Program-made: the position numbers and the translations under genes
Assembly: GCA_002439705.1 (NCBI GenBank)
Contig: DJPE01000054.1
Coordinates: forward strand, 1-21,256
Reading direction: 5' to 3'
DNA from: Christensenella sp. UBA6420
GTDB taxonomy: Bacteria > Bacillota > Clostridia > Christensenellales > DTU072
Length of the DNA: 21,256 bases
The notes under the pieces: generated by a model
Databases searched by the model: none
Told to the model about the DNA's origin: nothing
What the model saw: only the letters and a program-made list of their open reading frames with translations
Part shown: in pieces, positions 7,147 through 16,300 of the stretch
Numbering within the stretch: the stretch's first letter is position 1
Layout: each line of letters opens with the position of its first letter

Positions 7147-7162
7147 AAGGAGTTTTGACGAT

Positions 7163-8134
7163 ATGAGAAGAATAGGCGTTTTGACAAGCGGCGGCGACGC
7201 TCCCGGCATGAATGCGGCGATAAGAGCGGTCGTAAGGTACGCAATCAGCGAAAATATAGAAGTTTATGGCATAGAAGAAGGTTACGACGGACTTATAAGA
7301 GGCGATTTGTTTGCAATGAGCAGACGCTCGGTTTCCGATACCATTCAGAAAGGCGGCACGATTCTGAGGACAGCCCGTTGTCCGCAGTTTTTGGAAAAAG
7401 AATACAGGCAGAAAGCCTACGACGTTTTGCAGGCGTACGGAATAGAAGGTTTGGTAGTTATCGGCGGCGACGGCTCGTTCAGGGGGATGAACGCTCTCTA
7501 TAACGATTTCGGCGTGCCTTGCGTAGGTATCCCCGGCACTATCGATAACGATCTTGCGTATACCGATTATACGTTAGGGTTCGACACCGCGGTTAATACC
7601 GTACTCGGCGCAGTCAATAATATCCGCGACACGATGACCGCTCACAACAGAGCCTGCATAATAGAAGTTATGGGCAGAAAATGCGGCGATATAGCGGTTT
7701 ATTCGGGACTTGCGGGCGGAGCGGAGATAATTCTCGTACCCGAAATGCCGATAGATATAGACGCTATCTGCAAGACCATAAAACAGGATAAGATAAAAGG
7801 CAAAAGCTCGGTAATAATTATTCTTGCCGAAGGCGTGTGCCCCTGTCTCGAACTTAAAGAAAAACTTCTCGAAAATCTCAACGACGATATTCAGATAAGA
7901 ACCGTAAAACTCGGTTATATCCAAAGAGGAGGAGCTCCTTCCATGGCCGACAGAATTCTGGCGGCGCGTTGCGGCGTAAGGGCTGTCGAATTGTTAAAGC
8001 AACCCGACTGCGGCGGCAGAGTGGTAGGAATAAAGGATAACAAAATCGTTGATTTGCCGGTGGATGAAGCGTTGGCTATTCCCCGTCATTTCGACGCCGA
8101 CCTTTATAAAGTGGCGACGATTTTGGGCAAATAA
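7163..8134 (+). CDS. pfkA: ATP-dependent 6-phosphofructokinase
   Basis: Commits fructose 6-phosphate to glycolysis by phosphorylating it to fructose 1,6-bisphosphate. It has 323 residues, typical of the bacterial PfkA (group I) type. Motifs: TSGGDAPGMNAAIRAVVR at 8-25, VVIGGDGSFRGM at 98-109, PGTIDND at 124-130 with catalytic Asp128, and MGRKCGDIA at 170-178. The two residues that separate ATP from PPi use are both of the ATP type: Gly104 in GGDGS and Gly125 before TIDND. AAGGAG at 7147-7152 precedes the ATG. It is first in an operon with its own promoter. A PPi-type phosphofructokinase starts 32 bases downstream, an uncommon tandem. Confidence 0.96.
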   Translation: MRRIGVLTSGGDAPGMNAAIRAVVRYAISENIEVYGIEEGYDGLIRGDLFAMSRRSVSDTIQKGGTILRTARCPQFLEKEYRQKAYDVLQAYGIEGLVVIGGDGSFRGMNALYNDFGVPCVGIPGTIDNDLAYTDYTLGFDTAVNTVLGAVNNIRDTMTAHNRACIIEVMGRKCGDIAVYSGLAGGAEIILVPEMPIDIDAICKTIKQDKIKGKSSVIIILAEGVCPCLELKEKLLENLNDDIQIRTVKLGYIQRGGAPSMADRILAARCGVRAVELLKQPDCGGRVVGIKDNKIVDLPVDEALAIPRHFDADLYKVATILGK

Positions 8135-8166
8135 TAAAAACAATTCATTCGGAGGTAACGATAATA

Positions 8167-9411
8167 ATGAAAAATTTGGTTGGTGCTTGTATGTTCGGAC
8201 AGTCCGGCGGTCCCACGTCGGTTATAAATTCCAGCGCGGCAGGCGTGTTCATCGAAGCTTTGGCACAGAAGAACATCACTAAGGTTTACGGCGCTGCTAA
8301 CGGAATAAAGGGCGTACTCGACGAAAACTTTTACGAAATAAACAAGGAAGACGAAAAAGAACTTCTCTTGCTTAAAAATACTCCGAGTTCCGCTTTGGGC
8401 TCGGTCAGATACAAACTTAAATCGGTGGAAGAAGACGAAACCGATTACAAGCGTATTCTCGAAGTGTTCAAGAAGTATAACGTAAGATACTTCTTCTATA
8501 ACGGCGGTAACGACAGTATGGACACCTGCAACAAGATAAGCAAATATCTTTTGAAGAGCGGTTACGAATGTAATATTATCGGCGTACCCAAGACTATCGA
8601 TAACGACCTTTACGGTACCGACCATTGTCCCGGATACGGTTCTGCGGCTAAATACGTAGCCACCACTATGATGGAACTTTATCTCGACGCCACCGTCTAT
8701 AACAAAGGACAAATAACAATTGTGGAAATTATGGGGCGTAACGCAGGGTGGCTCACCGCGGCGAGCGCGTTGGCTTCCTATAAAGGATACGGACCCGACC
8801 TTATCTATCTGCCCGAACAGGCTTTCGACGTAGATAAGTTCCTGACAAGCGTTAAAGAAGTAGCGGACAAGCATAACGGCAAATGTATCGTAGCTTTGAG
8901 CGAAGGAATTAAGACCGCCGACGGAAGATACGTCGTGGAAGCCATCGCTTCCGAAAACGCCGCAAAAGACAGCTTCGGTCACACCCAGCTCGGCGGCGTA
9001 GCGGCTACCTTAGCTAATCTCGTCAAAGAAAAAATCGGCGGCAAGGTAAGAGCCATCGAATTCAGCCTTATGCAGCGCTGCGCTGCGCATCTTGCAAGCA
9101 AAGTCGATGTTGAAGAAGCCTTCAACGCAGGTAAATACGCCGTTAAGTACGCTTGCGAGGGAGAAACAGATAAAATGGTCGTGTTCGTCAGACAGCCCGG
9201 CAAAGAATACTCCATCAAGTACGAACTTATGGATATCGAAATGGCGGCGAACACCGAAAAGACCGTTCCGCTCAGCTGGATAAAACCCGACAACAGCGGC
9301 ATGACGCAGGAATTTATAGATTACGCGTTGCCTCTTATTCAGGGCGATTGCAAAGCTCCGCTCGAAGACGGACTTCCCCGCTTTGCGAAACTCAAAAAGG
9401 TGAGAGTGTAA
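8167..9411 (+). CDS. pfp: Phosphofructokinase of the PPi-dependent type
   Basis: Likely diphosphate-fructose-6-phosphate 1-phosphotransferase, which interconverts fructose 6-phosphate plus PPi with fructose 1,6-bisphosphate plus Pi, reversibly. It has 414 residues, longer than PfkA. Motifs: GQSGGPTSVINSS at 11-23, YNGGNDSMDT at 111-120, GVPKTIDNDLYGTDHCPGYG at 139-158 with catalytic Asp145, and EIMGRNAGWLTAASAL at 187-202. Established family logic assigns phosphoryl donor from two positions: Asp116 (GGNDS, where ATP enzymes have Gly) and Lys142 (PKTIDND, where ATP enzymes have Gly) both indicate PPi. Donor use has not been tested here. GGAGG at 8151-8155 lies 11 bases before the ATG. The next gene starts one base after the stop codon. 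Confidence 0.92.
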   Translation: MKNLVGACMFGQSGGPTSVINSSAAGVFIEALAQKNITKVYGAANGIKGVLDENFYEINKEDEKELLLLKNTPSSALGSVRYKLKSVEEDETDYKRILEVFKKYNVRYFFYNGGNDSMDTCNKISKYLLKSGYECNIIGVPKTIDNDLYGTDHCPGYGSAAKYVATTMMELYLDATVYNKGQITIVEIMGRNAGWLTAASALASYKGYGPDLIYLPEQAFDVDKFLTSVKEVADKHNGKCIVALSEGIKTADGRYVVEAIASENAAKDSFGHTQLGGVAATLANLVKEKIGGKVRAIEFSLMQRCAAHLASKVDVEEAFNAGKYAVKYACEGETDKMVVFVRQPGKEYSIKYELMDIEMAANTEKTVPLSWIKPDNSGMTQEFIDYALPLIQGDCKAPLEDGLPRFAKLKKVRV

Positions 9412-9412
9412 T

Positions 9413-10207
9413 TTGACCGAAAAGAAACAAAAAAAACTTTCAAAAAAACAAATAATATGGATAATACTCGCCGCCGTGGCGTTGGTTGCGGCGGTGTCGG
9501 TATCCGTTGCGGTTCCGCTCGCTTTAAGGAATAAAGACGCGGTTCCGACGATTTCGTTCGCTCAATTCGATAGATTGAGCGATTATTCGGTTACGGTAAC
9601 CTGGAATAAGATTAGGGGTACCAAAAAATATACCGTCGAGTTTTGCTACGGCAAAGTAGAAGACGGCAATATAAGAAAACTTACGACCGAAAACAACGTC
9701 GCCACAGTGGAAAGACAGACCGGAATACTGAGCGTGAGAGCCAAAGCCGACGACAAGAGTTTTTCCGAATGGGCGTCGATAGATATACCCGCGTTAAAAC
9801 TCAAAGCTCCTGCGAAGGTAGTGTTCTCGTTGGAAAACTGCAAAGCAAGCTGGACGGAAGTGTATTTCGATTTTTACGGGACGAGGACTCCGGTTTCCGT
9901 ATACTCCTACGACTACGGCTTTGACGGGGTTTATTCCAATATAGGGTTTACCGCGTCGTCGGAGACCGAGTCGGAATCTTTGGCTGCTATTATAAAAGCG
10001 TACGTTCACAGTATCTACGAAGAAGGTATTACTCCGTGGGAAGATTTTACGTTCTCAGTCAGAGTCAAAGCCACGGCAAAACCTAAATTCTCCGCGTCGG
10101 AGACAGAAAAAGAAGCGTATCTCAGTAAAGCGTACGTGGATAGCGATTATGCGGAAGCTACCGTTACGATAACGAAAGAAATTTACGACCGCATAAGTTC
10201 GTTATAG
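9413..10207 (+). CDS. Membrane-anchored protein with fibronectin type III-like domains, function unknown
   Basis: I do not recognise a named family. The protein has 264 residues and starts with TTG, one base after the preceding stop codon, with AAAGGTGAG at 9396-9404 as ribosome binding site. A lysine-rich N-terminus (residues 1-13) is followed by one hydrophobic segment (about 14-36), so it is predicted to be anchored with the rest outside the cell. Residues about 47-130 look like an FN3 domain: SVTVTWNKIRGTKKYTVEF has the typical Trp and Tyr positions. Residues about 132-260 have a similar strand pattern (VVFSLENCKASWTEVYF) and may be a second, divergent copy. No catalytic motif is present. 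The position between a glycolytic enzyme and typA gives no clear functional clue. Confidence 0.75.
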   Translation: MTEKKQKKLSKKQIIWIILAAVALVAAVSVSVAVPLALRNKDAVPTISFAQFDRLSDYSVTVTWNKIRGTKKYTVEFCYGKVEDGNIRKLTTENNVATVERQTGILSVRAKADDKSFSEWASIDIPALKLKAPAKVVFSLENCKASWTEVYFDFYGTRTPVSVYSYDYGFDGVYSNIGFTASSETESESLAAIIKAYVHSIYEEGITPWEDFTFSVRVKATAKPKFSASETEKEAYLSKAYVDSDYAEATVTITKEIYDRISSL

Positions 10208-10243
10208 ACTAATGAAAAAAGAAACTGAATGAAGGAATAAAAT

Positions 10244-12064
10244 ATGATAAGAAACGATTTAAGAAACATTGCTATTATAGCTCACGTCGACCACGGCAAG
10301 ACCACTCTTGTGGACGGTATGTTAAAACAGGGCGGGGTTTTCCGCGATAATCAATACGTTCCCGACTGCGTAATGGACAGTAACGACCTTGAAAGGGAAC
10401 GCGGAATTACCATTCTCGCAAAAAATACTTCGGCTATGTACAACGGAATAAAGATTAATATAGTCGACACCCCCGGACACGCCGATTTCAGCGGAGAAGT
10501 GGAAAGAGTCCTAAAAATGATTAACGGCGTCGTACTTCTGGTAGACGCGTACGAAGGACCTATGCCGCAGACTCGTTTCGTCTTGCAGAAAGCTCTTGAA
10601 ATGGGACACAAAATAATAATTTGCATAAACAAAGTCGACAAACCCGACGCCCGTTGCCACGAAGTTCTGGACGAAGTGTACGAACTTCTTATGGACCTTA
10701 ACGCCAACGACAGTCAGCTCGACAGCCCCGTTATTTATTGCAGCGGCAGAGCAGGTACGGCTTCTTACAGCCCCGACGTACCGGGAACTAATCTGCAACC
10801 TTTGTTCGAAACCATAATAAAACACATCGACCCGCCCGAAGGGGACGAAAAAGGCGAGTTGCAAGCCTTGGTATCAGCTATCGATTACAACGATTACGTA
10901 GGTCGTATAGCAATAGGAAGAATAGAACGCGGCGTAATGAAACAAAATCAGGAAGTCGTCATCTGCAACGCTCACAGCGACGAAAGGTATAAAGGTAAAG
11001 TCACGAATATTTATCAGTTCTCCGGACTTAACAAAACCACCGTCGAACAGGCTATGGTCGGCGATATAGTAAGTTTCAGCGGTATCGAAAAAATAACGAT
11101 AGGCGAAACGGTTTGCTCGCCGAATTGCATAGAGCCCCTTCCGTTCGTTAAAATAAGCGAACCTACCTTGCAGATGATTTTCTCGGTAAACGACAGTCCG
11201 TTCGCGGGCAAGGAAGGCAAGTTCGTCACCAGCCGTAACCTGAGAGCAAGACTTATGAAAGAACTTCTTAAAGACGTGTCTTTGAGAGTGGAAGAAGGAA
11301 AGTCCACCGACGAATTTTTGGTAAGCGGCAGGGGCGAAATTCACCTTTCGATACTTATCGAAAATATGCGTAGGGAAGGATACGAATTCCAGGTGTCCAC
11401 GCCGAGAGTAATATATAAGACCATTGACGGCGTTTTGTGCGAACCTATGGAAAATCTCGTCATCGACGTTCCGAGTGAATGCGTCGGTTCCGTCATGGAA
11501 GAAATGGGCAGAAGACAGGGAGAACTCATTGATATGCATCCGCAAGGCACGCGAATAAAACTCGAATTTAAGATTCCCGCAAGGGGGCTTTTGGGATACA
11601 GAAGCGACTTTATGACGCAGACCCGCGGCGAAGGTATAATGAACAGCGTATTCAGCGGATACGAACCCGCAAAAGGTCAGATGCCCCGCCGTCCGTACGG
11701 GGCGTTGGTCGCGTGGGAAACGGGCGAGGCCGTAACATACGGACTTTATAACGCACAGGGAAGAGGCACTCTGTTTATAGAACCGGGTACGCCCGTGTAC
11801 GCGGGTATGGTCGTCGGATATTCTCCTAAGTCGGAAGATATCCCCGTAAACGTGTGCAAGAAGAAACACGTTACGAATATGCGCGCGGCAGGCAGCGACG
11901 AAGCGTTACGTTTAGAAACGCCGAGAAAGTTCAGCCTGGAAGAATGTATCGAATTTTTGGAAAACGACGAAGAACTCGAAGTTACGCCCAAGAGTCTGCG
12001 TATAAGGAAGTCGGTTCTCGACCACGCAGAAAGAATGAGAGCAATGATGAAGGAGCGTAGATAA
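10244..12064 (+). CDS. typA: Ribosome-associated GTPase TypA/BipA
   Basis: A translational GTPase of the EF-G/LepA superfamily that binds ribosomes and supports 50S assembly and growth under stress, especially cold. It has 606 residues, the standard size. G motifs: G1 AHVDHGKTT at 13-21, RGITI at 53-57, G3 DTPGHAD at 75-81, G4 NKVDK at 129-133. Domain II follows the GTPase domain (from about 205), then domain III, a domain V-like region with RGLLGYRSDFMTQTRGEG, and the TypA-specific C-terminal domain (GRGTLFIEPGTPVYAGMVVG, NVCKKKHVTNMRAAGSDEA). LepA and EF-G lack this C-terminal sequence. GAAGGAA at 10231-10237 precedes the ATG. It is last in the pfkA-pfp-FN3 operon and ends TAA followed by an in-frame TAG. 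Confidence 0.97.
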   Translation: MIRNDLRNIAIIAHVDHGKTTLVDGMLKQGGVFRDNQYVPDCVMDSNDLERERGITILAKNTSAMYNGIKINIVDTPGHADFSGEVERVLKMINGVVLLVDAYEGPMPQTRFVLQKALEMGHKIIICINKVDKPDARCHEVLDEVYELLMDLNANDSQLDSPVIYCSGRAGTASYSPDVPGTNLQPLFETIIKHIDPPEGDEKGELQALVSAIDYNDYVGRIAIGRIERGVMKQNQEVVICNAHSDERYKGKVTNIYQFSGLNKTTVEQAMVGDIVSFSGIEKITIGETVCSPNCIEPLPFVKISEPTLQMIFSVNDSPFAGKEGKFVTSRNLRARLMKELLKDVSLRVEEGKSTDEFLVSGRGEIHLSILIENMRREGYEFQVSTPRVIYKTIDGVLCEPMENLVIDVPSECVGSVMEEMGRRQGELIDMHPQGTRIKLEFKIPARGLLGYRSDFMTQTRGEGIMNSVFSGYEPAKGQMPRRPYGALVAWETGEAVTYGLYNAQGRGTLFIEPGTPVYAGMVVGYSPKSEDIPVNVCKKKHVTNMRAAGSDEALRLETPRKFSLEECIEFLENDEELEVTPKSLRIRKSVLDHAERMRAMMKERR

Positions 12065-12139
12065 TAGGGCAACCTATTTCGAACGGTTTACGCCCGCAGG
12101 GGACAGGCGCAGTCGGAACGATCTTCAATGTTGCCTTTT
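12063..12139 (+). other. Spacer after typA with alternative RNA pairings
   Basis: AATAGG (12063-12068) and CCTATT (12073-12078) form a hairpin with a GCAA (GNRA) tetraloop starting at the typA stop codon. Alternatively GGCAAC (12068-12073) pairs with GTTGCC (12130-12135), which is followed by TTTT and would enclose an inner CGCC (12091-12094) / GGCG (12106-12109) stem. The second form looks like a weak terminator with a large, structured loop. I could not match it to a known riboswitch or small RNA. No clean terminator is otherwise present after typA. Confidence 0.35.
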
Positions 12140-12159
12140 CCCGAACGATATGATAAAAT
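12131..12159 (+). promoter_or_regulatory. Promoter candidate for the DUF624-like gene
   Basis: TTGCCT at 12131-12136 and TAAAAT at 12154-12159 are 17 bases apart. A second candidate is an extended -10, TGTTATACT at 12167-12175, but it has a poor -35 and would start the transcript at the ribosome binding site itself. The -35 overlaps the GTTGCC arm of the hairpin described for 12063-12139. Confidence 0.45.
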
Positions 12160-12193
12160 ACTATAGTGTTATACTTTATAGCGAGGTAAAATA

Positions 12194-13204
12194 ATGGCTA
12201 AACAAGAAAAAAGCGCGAGTTTGGGACTGCTTAAACACCTTAAATTTGCGCCGGAAGCAAGAGAAGACGGCGGCGTATCCGCTCCGATTACGGGAAGGTT
12301 CAAGTATTTCGGCAGCGTATTCGGCGCGCACAACGGACAGTTGTTGTTGGCGAATTTGCTGTTCATAGTTACGTTATTGCCGCTGCTTGCGGTGTTCGTC
12401 ACGTTATCCGTACTCGGGCCGGAAAAGTTAGGTTATTGGCTTAACGGCGTTACGGATACTCCTTACTTCCTTTCGGGAGTAGGGATAGGTATTAGCGAAG
12501 CGTCCGACGTTCTCACGGTAAAAATTCAAATGCTTTCCGTCTATTACTGGACTTTCCTTTTTGCGGGAATAGGCATATTTATTGCAGGAATCGGTCTTTC
12601 GGGAATGATGCATTTATGCGTGAAATTTATTTGGAACGACTCGTTTGTGACAAAAAAAGATTCCTACGGAAACGACGTTCCGAGAGTAATAGTCGAATTT
12701 TTCAGAGGTATAAAAAAGTATTGGTGGCAGACTCTCATAGCTACTTTGATAGCGGGAGTAATCATAGGCAGCGTAGGTGATATATACGTATTCTTCCTGT
12801 CGAGATTTTGGGCGGGGACCGCAGGAGCGGGCGAATGGATACTGGTTATTCTCGCTTCGATTATAGCAGTCTTCGGACTTGTTTTCGTGCTTTTACTGTT
12901 GCCCACGATAGTTATGTATGATATAAATTTCGCAGATAAGATGAGAAACGCCGCAATTTTTACCGTTTCTATGCCTTTACACAATCTGTTCCTTCTGATA
13001 GCCGTGGCGGCTCCGTTCGTGATAGCCGCGGTTACGAGCGGATTTGTCAGCATCATTTTCGTAGCGTTACTGCTCGTGTTCGGCGGCGCGGTTTACGGAC
13101 TTATGACGGCAAACTACGTTCAGTATCTCGCCGAAAAAATCGTGACTCCCGTCTACGCTGCGACTTCGCAAAAATCGAAAAAACCTGCGAAAAAACGCAA
13201 ATAA
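12194..13204 (+). CDS. Polytopic membrane protein, DUF624/YesL-like
   Basis: A 336-residue integral membrane protein with about six predicted segments: residues 49-73, 117-140, 179-202, 215-242, 261-282 and 283-305. Both ends are charged; the C-terminus is Lys-rich (KSKKPAKKRK) and probably cytoplasmic. The FFRGIKKYWWQTLI stretch (169-182) and the block MYDINFADKMRNAAIFTV (241-258) resemble the loops of DUF624 (YesL) proteins. Such proteins often accompany sugar ABC transporters or surface functions in Firmicutes, but their role is unknown. It is longer than typical YesL because of an extended N-terminus and a long first loop. GAGG at 12183-12186 precedes the ATG. A terminator separates it from the giant surface-protein gene downstream, so the two are probably not one transcript. 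Confidence 0.72.
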   Translation: MAKQEKSASLGLLKHLKFAPEAREDGGVSAPITGRFKYFGSVFGAHNGQLLLANLLFIVTLLPLLAVFVTLSVLGPEKLGYWLNGVTDTPYFLSGVGIGISEASDVLTVKIQMLSVYYWTFLFAGIGIFIAGIGLSGMMHLCVKFIWNDSFVTKKDSYGNDVPRVIVEFFRGIKKYWWQTLIATLIAGVIIGSVGDIYVFFLSRFWAGTAGAGEWILVILASIIAVFGLVFVLLLLPTIVMYDINFADKMRNAAIFTVSMPLHNLFLLIAVAAPFVIAAVTSGFVSIIFVALLLVFGGAVYGLMTANYVQYLAEKIVTPVYAATSQKSKKPAKKRK

Positions 13205-13230
13205 GTTTTTTAATAAAACAGCAAAAAACG

Positions 13231-13264
13231 AACCGTCGATTTTTAACCGAATCGGCGGTTTTTT
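13231..13264 (+). terminator. Rho-independent terminator after the DUF624-like gene
   Basis: AACCGTCGAT (13231-13240) pairs with ATCGGCGGTT (13251-13260) with one G-T wobble and a 10-base loop, followed by TTTT continuous with the stem's final T pair. The rest of 13205-13394 holds an AT-rich stretch and the promoter of the next gene. Confidence 0.88.
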
Positions 13265-13330
13265 CGTTACGTTTATTTTTTTATAAAAACGTAAAGCACT
13301 ATTTTTATGACACTCTGAGAAAATTCGCTG

Positions 13331-13359
13331 TTGACTATATGAATATATTATAATATAAT
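13331..13359 (+). promoter_or_regulatory. Near-consensus promoter of the giant surface-protein gene
   Basis: TTGACT at 13331-13336 and TATAAT at 13354-13359 are separated by exactly 17 bases, inside an AT-rich tract (13337-13365). Transcription would start near 13366. The GGAGG at 13386-13390 lies only 4 bases before the ATG at 13395, a short but workable spacing. Confidence 0.85.
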
Positions 13360-13394
13360 ATATACGGAAACATATCTTTGTCTTTGGAGGTCGT

Positions 13395-16300
13395 ATGAAA
13401 AATAATAACGTTAAGAAGTTGAGTTTCGCAGTTAGTTGCGTTTTACTTACGGCGGCGTTTATCGTCGCGGCGACTTTATTCGGCGTTGCCAATATAAAGA
13501 CTTCATACGACGCTTTCGCTTGGGGTGAAATTACTCACGTGCCGGGTACGGACGTGGACGAAGTATTGACCGCTTACGTGGACGAAGAAAGTTCGGCTTA
13601 TTTTACAAAGTATTACGAAACGAAAGCGGGAGCCGATTCGAACGAAATCAATATGTATAAAATAAATATCGACGCCAACGACCCCGCTTCGAAAGACTAT
13701 TGGGTAAATACGCTTTTCGATAACAACGGATACGGCATATTAACTTTTCAACGCGTTACGGATATGTTGCAGGATAGGGGCTCAGTCAGCGATGATCACC
13801 CCGAACAGGGATTGACGAACCGCGTTACCGTGAACCTTTCCGCAAAAACGTCGCCGAACGTTCCTTACGACTTTGCCGCGGACGAAACTACGGATAAGGA
13901 TTTCGCCATACTCGTATCGGCAACGATGGAAGGCAAAAATTATAGAGGCGAGAGCGTTTCCGTAGATATTTACGATTTGAAAGAAGCGGGAGTTTATCAA
14001 ATGACTTCGGCGACCGTACGGTATCATTTCAATGCGTTTACGGAGTATGCGGGCACGGCTGTGACGGGCGTTCCTATTAAGGACGAAACGATTACGGTAG
14101 ATATGTCGGATTACAATTTCGTATTCACGTCGGAAATTACTCTTAACGCCGAACAGCTCAGACCTTACGGAGATAACTTCGGTCTTAACAAGGATATAAG
14201 AACGTACACCGGCGCGGATATGTCGGGTGTCGTTTCTATTCACAAAGACGGCAATATTTCCGCTTCGGAAGACAGATTTTATTTTTCCGCCGACAACAGG
14301 TCTTTCGTTTCTTCTGTCGGTAACGGTTTCGGAAGCGAATACGCCACGAGTTCTGGTACTAATCTTGCCGCTCTGAAAGATTATCTCAGCGTGCAGTGGT
14401 ACAAGAAAGTCGTCGTCGGCGAAAACGTAACGTACGAAAGAGTGGAAGCTGGACAAATCGTCCGCAACGCCGGTGAATATATGCTGAAAATCGGAAGCTC
14501 CACCGGCTTCAAATACGATATTTTCGAACCTGTCGTCGTAAAGACCGGCGGCTCTGAATTTTCGCAGGAAATCACGATAGAAAGGCGTACTTTGAGCGTG
14601 GACGTCGTCAGTCAAACCGGTATATCCGTAAAAAGCAGCAAAACATACGATACTACCGCCGACGCCGATAAGTTGTTCACGAACGTAAGCATGAATTCTA
14701 CCGTGTGGGAAAAAATAGGCGGGCTTGCGGTCGATGCGGATGCCGTGGCGGGAAAAGAATTGTTTGCTTTCGACGGTACGGAGTTTAACGACTCTTCTAT
14801 AGGCGAAAATAAGACGATATTCTTGCAGATAGCGTTTATCGAAGTGTCCGATATAGTAAACGAAAACGCATGGTATTACGTTACGCAGAACTACGTCGTC
14901 GTGCCTTTGGCAAACGGCGTGCAGTGTGCGTTGACGGCGAAAGGTTATAACTTAGGCGCGCGTTACTCGATAGACCCCAACGAACTCAGCGTGAAGTTTT
15001 CAAACGGACCCGAAGTCGACGGTAAAGACAGATTCCCCGATTCGGTCGTTTACGGTACTTATATGCGTCCTACAGATTTTAACTTTGTCGATTATATCGT
15101 AATGGTCGGAGCTACCGAAACCGCAAAAAACAGCGGAATATTTACGATAAAAGAACATTCCGACTGGCAGATAGTAATAGGAGAACCGTCTTCGGCTGCG
15201 GGCCGTCTTAATACTCTTTACCTTACGCCCGTTACCGCGATAATGAATAATTCCGCAAGTAACGCTATCTTTACCGATAGGGACGGGAATAAATACACCG
15301 CGTACAACAATCGTTTATATACGGGCAGATACTACGTCGTTTATACCGCGACCGTAGTTTATTCTACCGACAACTCTTCAAAAAGCCTTCCCGTAACCGA
15401 CGGCGTTCTGGACGTCCCGTCTTACGCCGGAACCAACGTTTTCAGAATGACGTTCTCTTCGTTGCAGATGCTGGACGTAAGACAGAAAGAAATCACTATA
15501 AACATAAACGCCATAACTCTCGATAAGAATTACGACGGAACTAACAAAATTCTCGGCTACGACGTTACTGCGGAAGGAATAGTCGCCGAAGACAACTCTA
15601 TAATAGAGTTCGTGTCCGATATAAGATACGCTTATCCCGGAGCCGGTGACAAAGTGCCGATAGTTTATAACTTCTATTTGCAGAAGAAAGAAGGTTCTTC
15701 CGCCGTAGGTTCTCAGATTACGTCCACTATTAACAGCTATTTGATAAACGCGTCGAACAAAGTAAACGGCACCGGCTACGAAGACATCGAAAACGGAAAA
15801 ATCATTCCGTTATCTCTTACCGTTGAATTTGTCGGCGGCAACGACGTAGTGTATAGAAGAAGATACGCTACCGACATGTACGTAGCCGTCACGGGAGCGG
15901 GTATTCCCGACGGGTATTACTACTTTTACGTTTGGAACGGCGTGAGCGGAACCGAAAAGTCCGGTTTCTGTTTGGAAAGCGAACTGAGCGATTACTACGG
16001 CGACAGCACGTTCGTAAAACTCAGAATAAGCGGCTTCCTTAACGAAGAACTCGAAGACGGCGAAGGCTTCGCATACGGCGATACGCTGAGAAGCAATTTT
16101 ATGATTTTGAAAAACTCCGGTAATGTGGGCGACTATAAAGAAATAGCTCTTAACGCATACGAACTTTTGAGTTGGTACGATTCGGATAAAGGCGTCGAAA
16201 TCAATGTCGACACGATAAGTTCCGACGAAGGGGACAGCTATCGGCTCGAAGTTAATCAAGGATATGCTTTTACCAATTACAAAGTAGTGATGAAAAAGGG

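Noticed and set aside
8049..8282. 77-codon + strand frame across the pfkA-pfp junction
   Set aside because: It runs out of frame through the ends of two conserved genes and its product is not similar to anything I know.
8104..8982. 292-codon - strand frame opposite the pfkA end and pfp
   Set aside because: It overlaps two conserved enzymes and its translation has no recognisable domain.
10874..11869. 331-codon - strand frame opposite typA
   Set aside because: It is antisense to a fully conserved TypA and its translation resembles no family; an artefact of codon bias.
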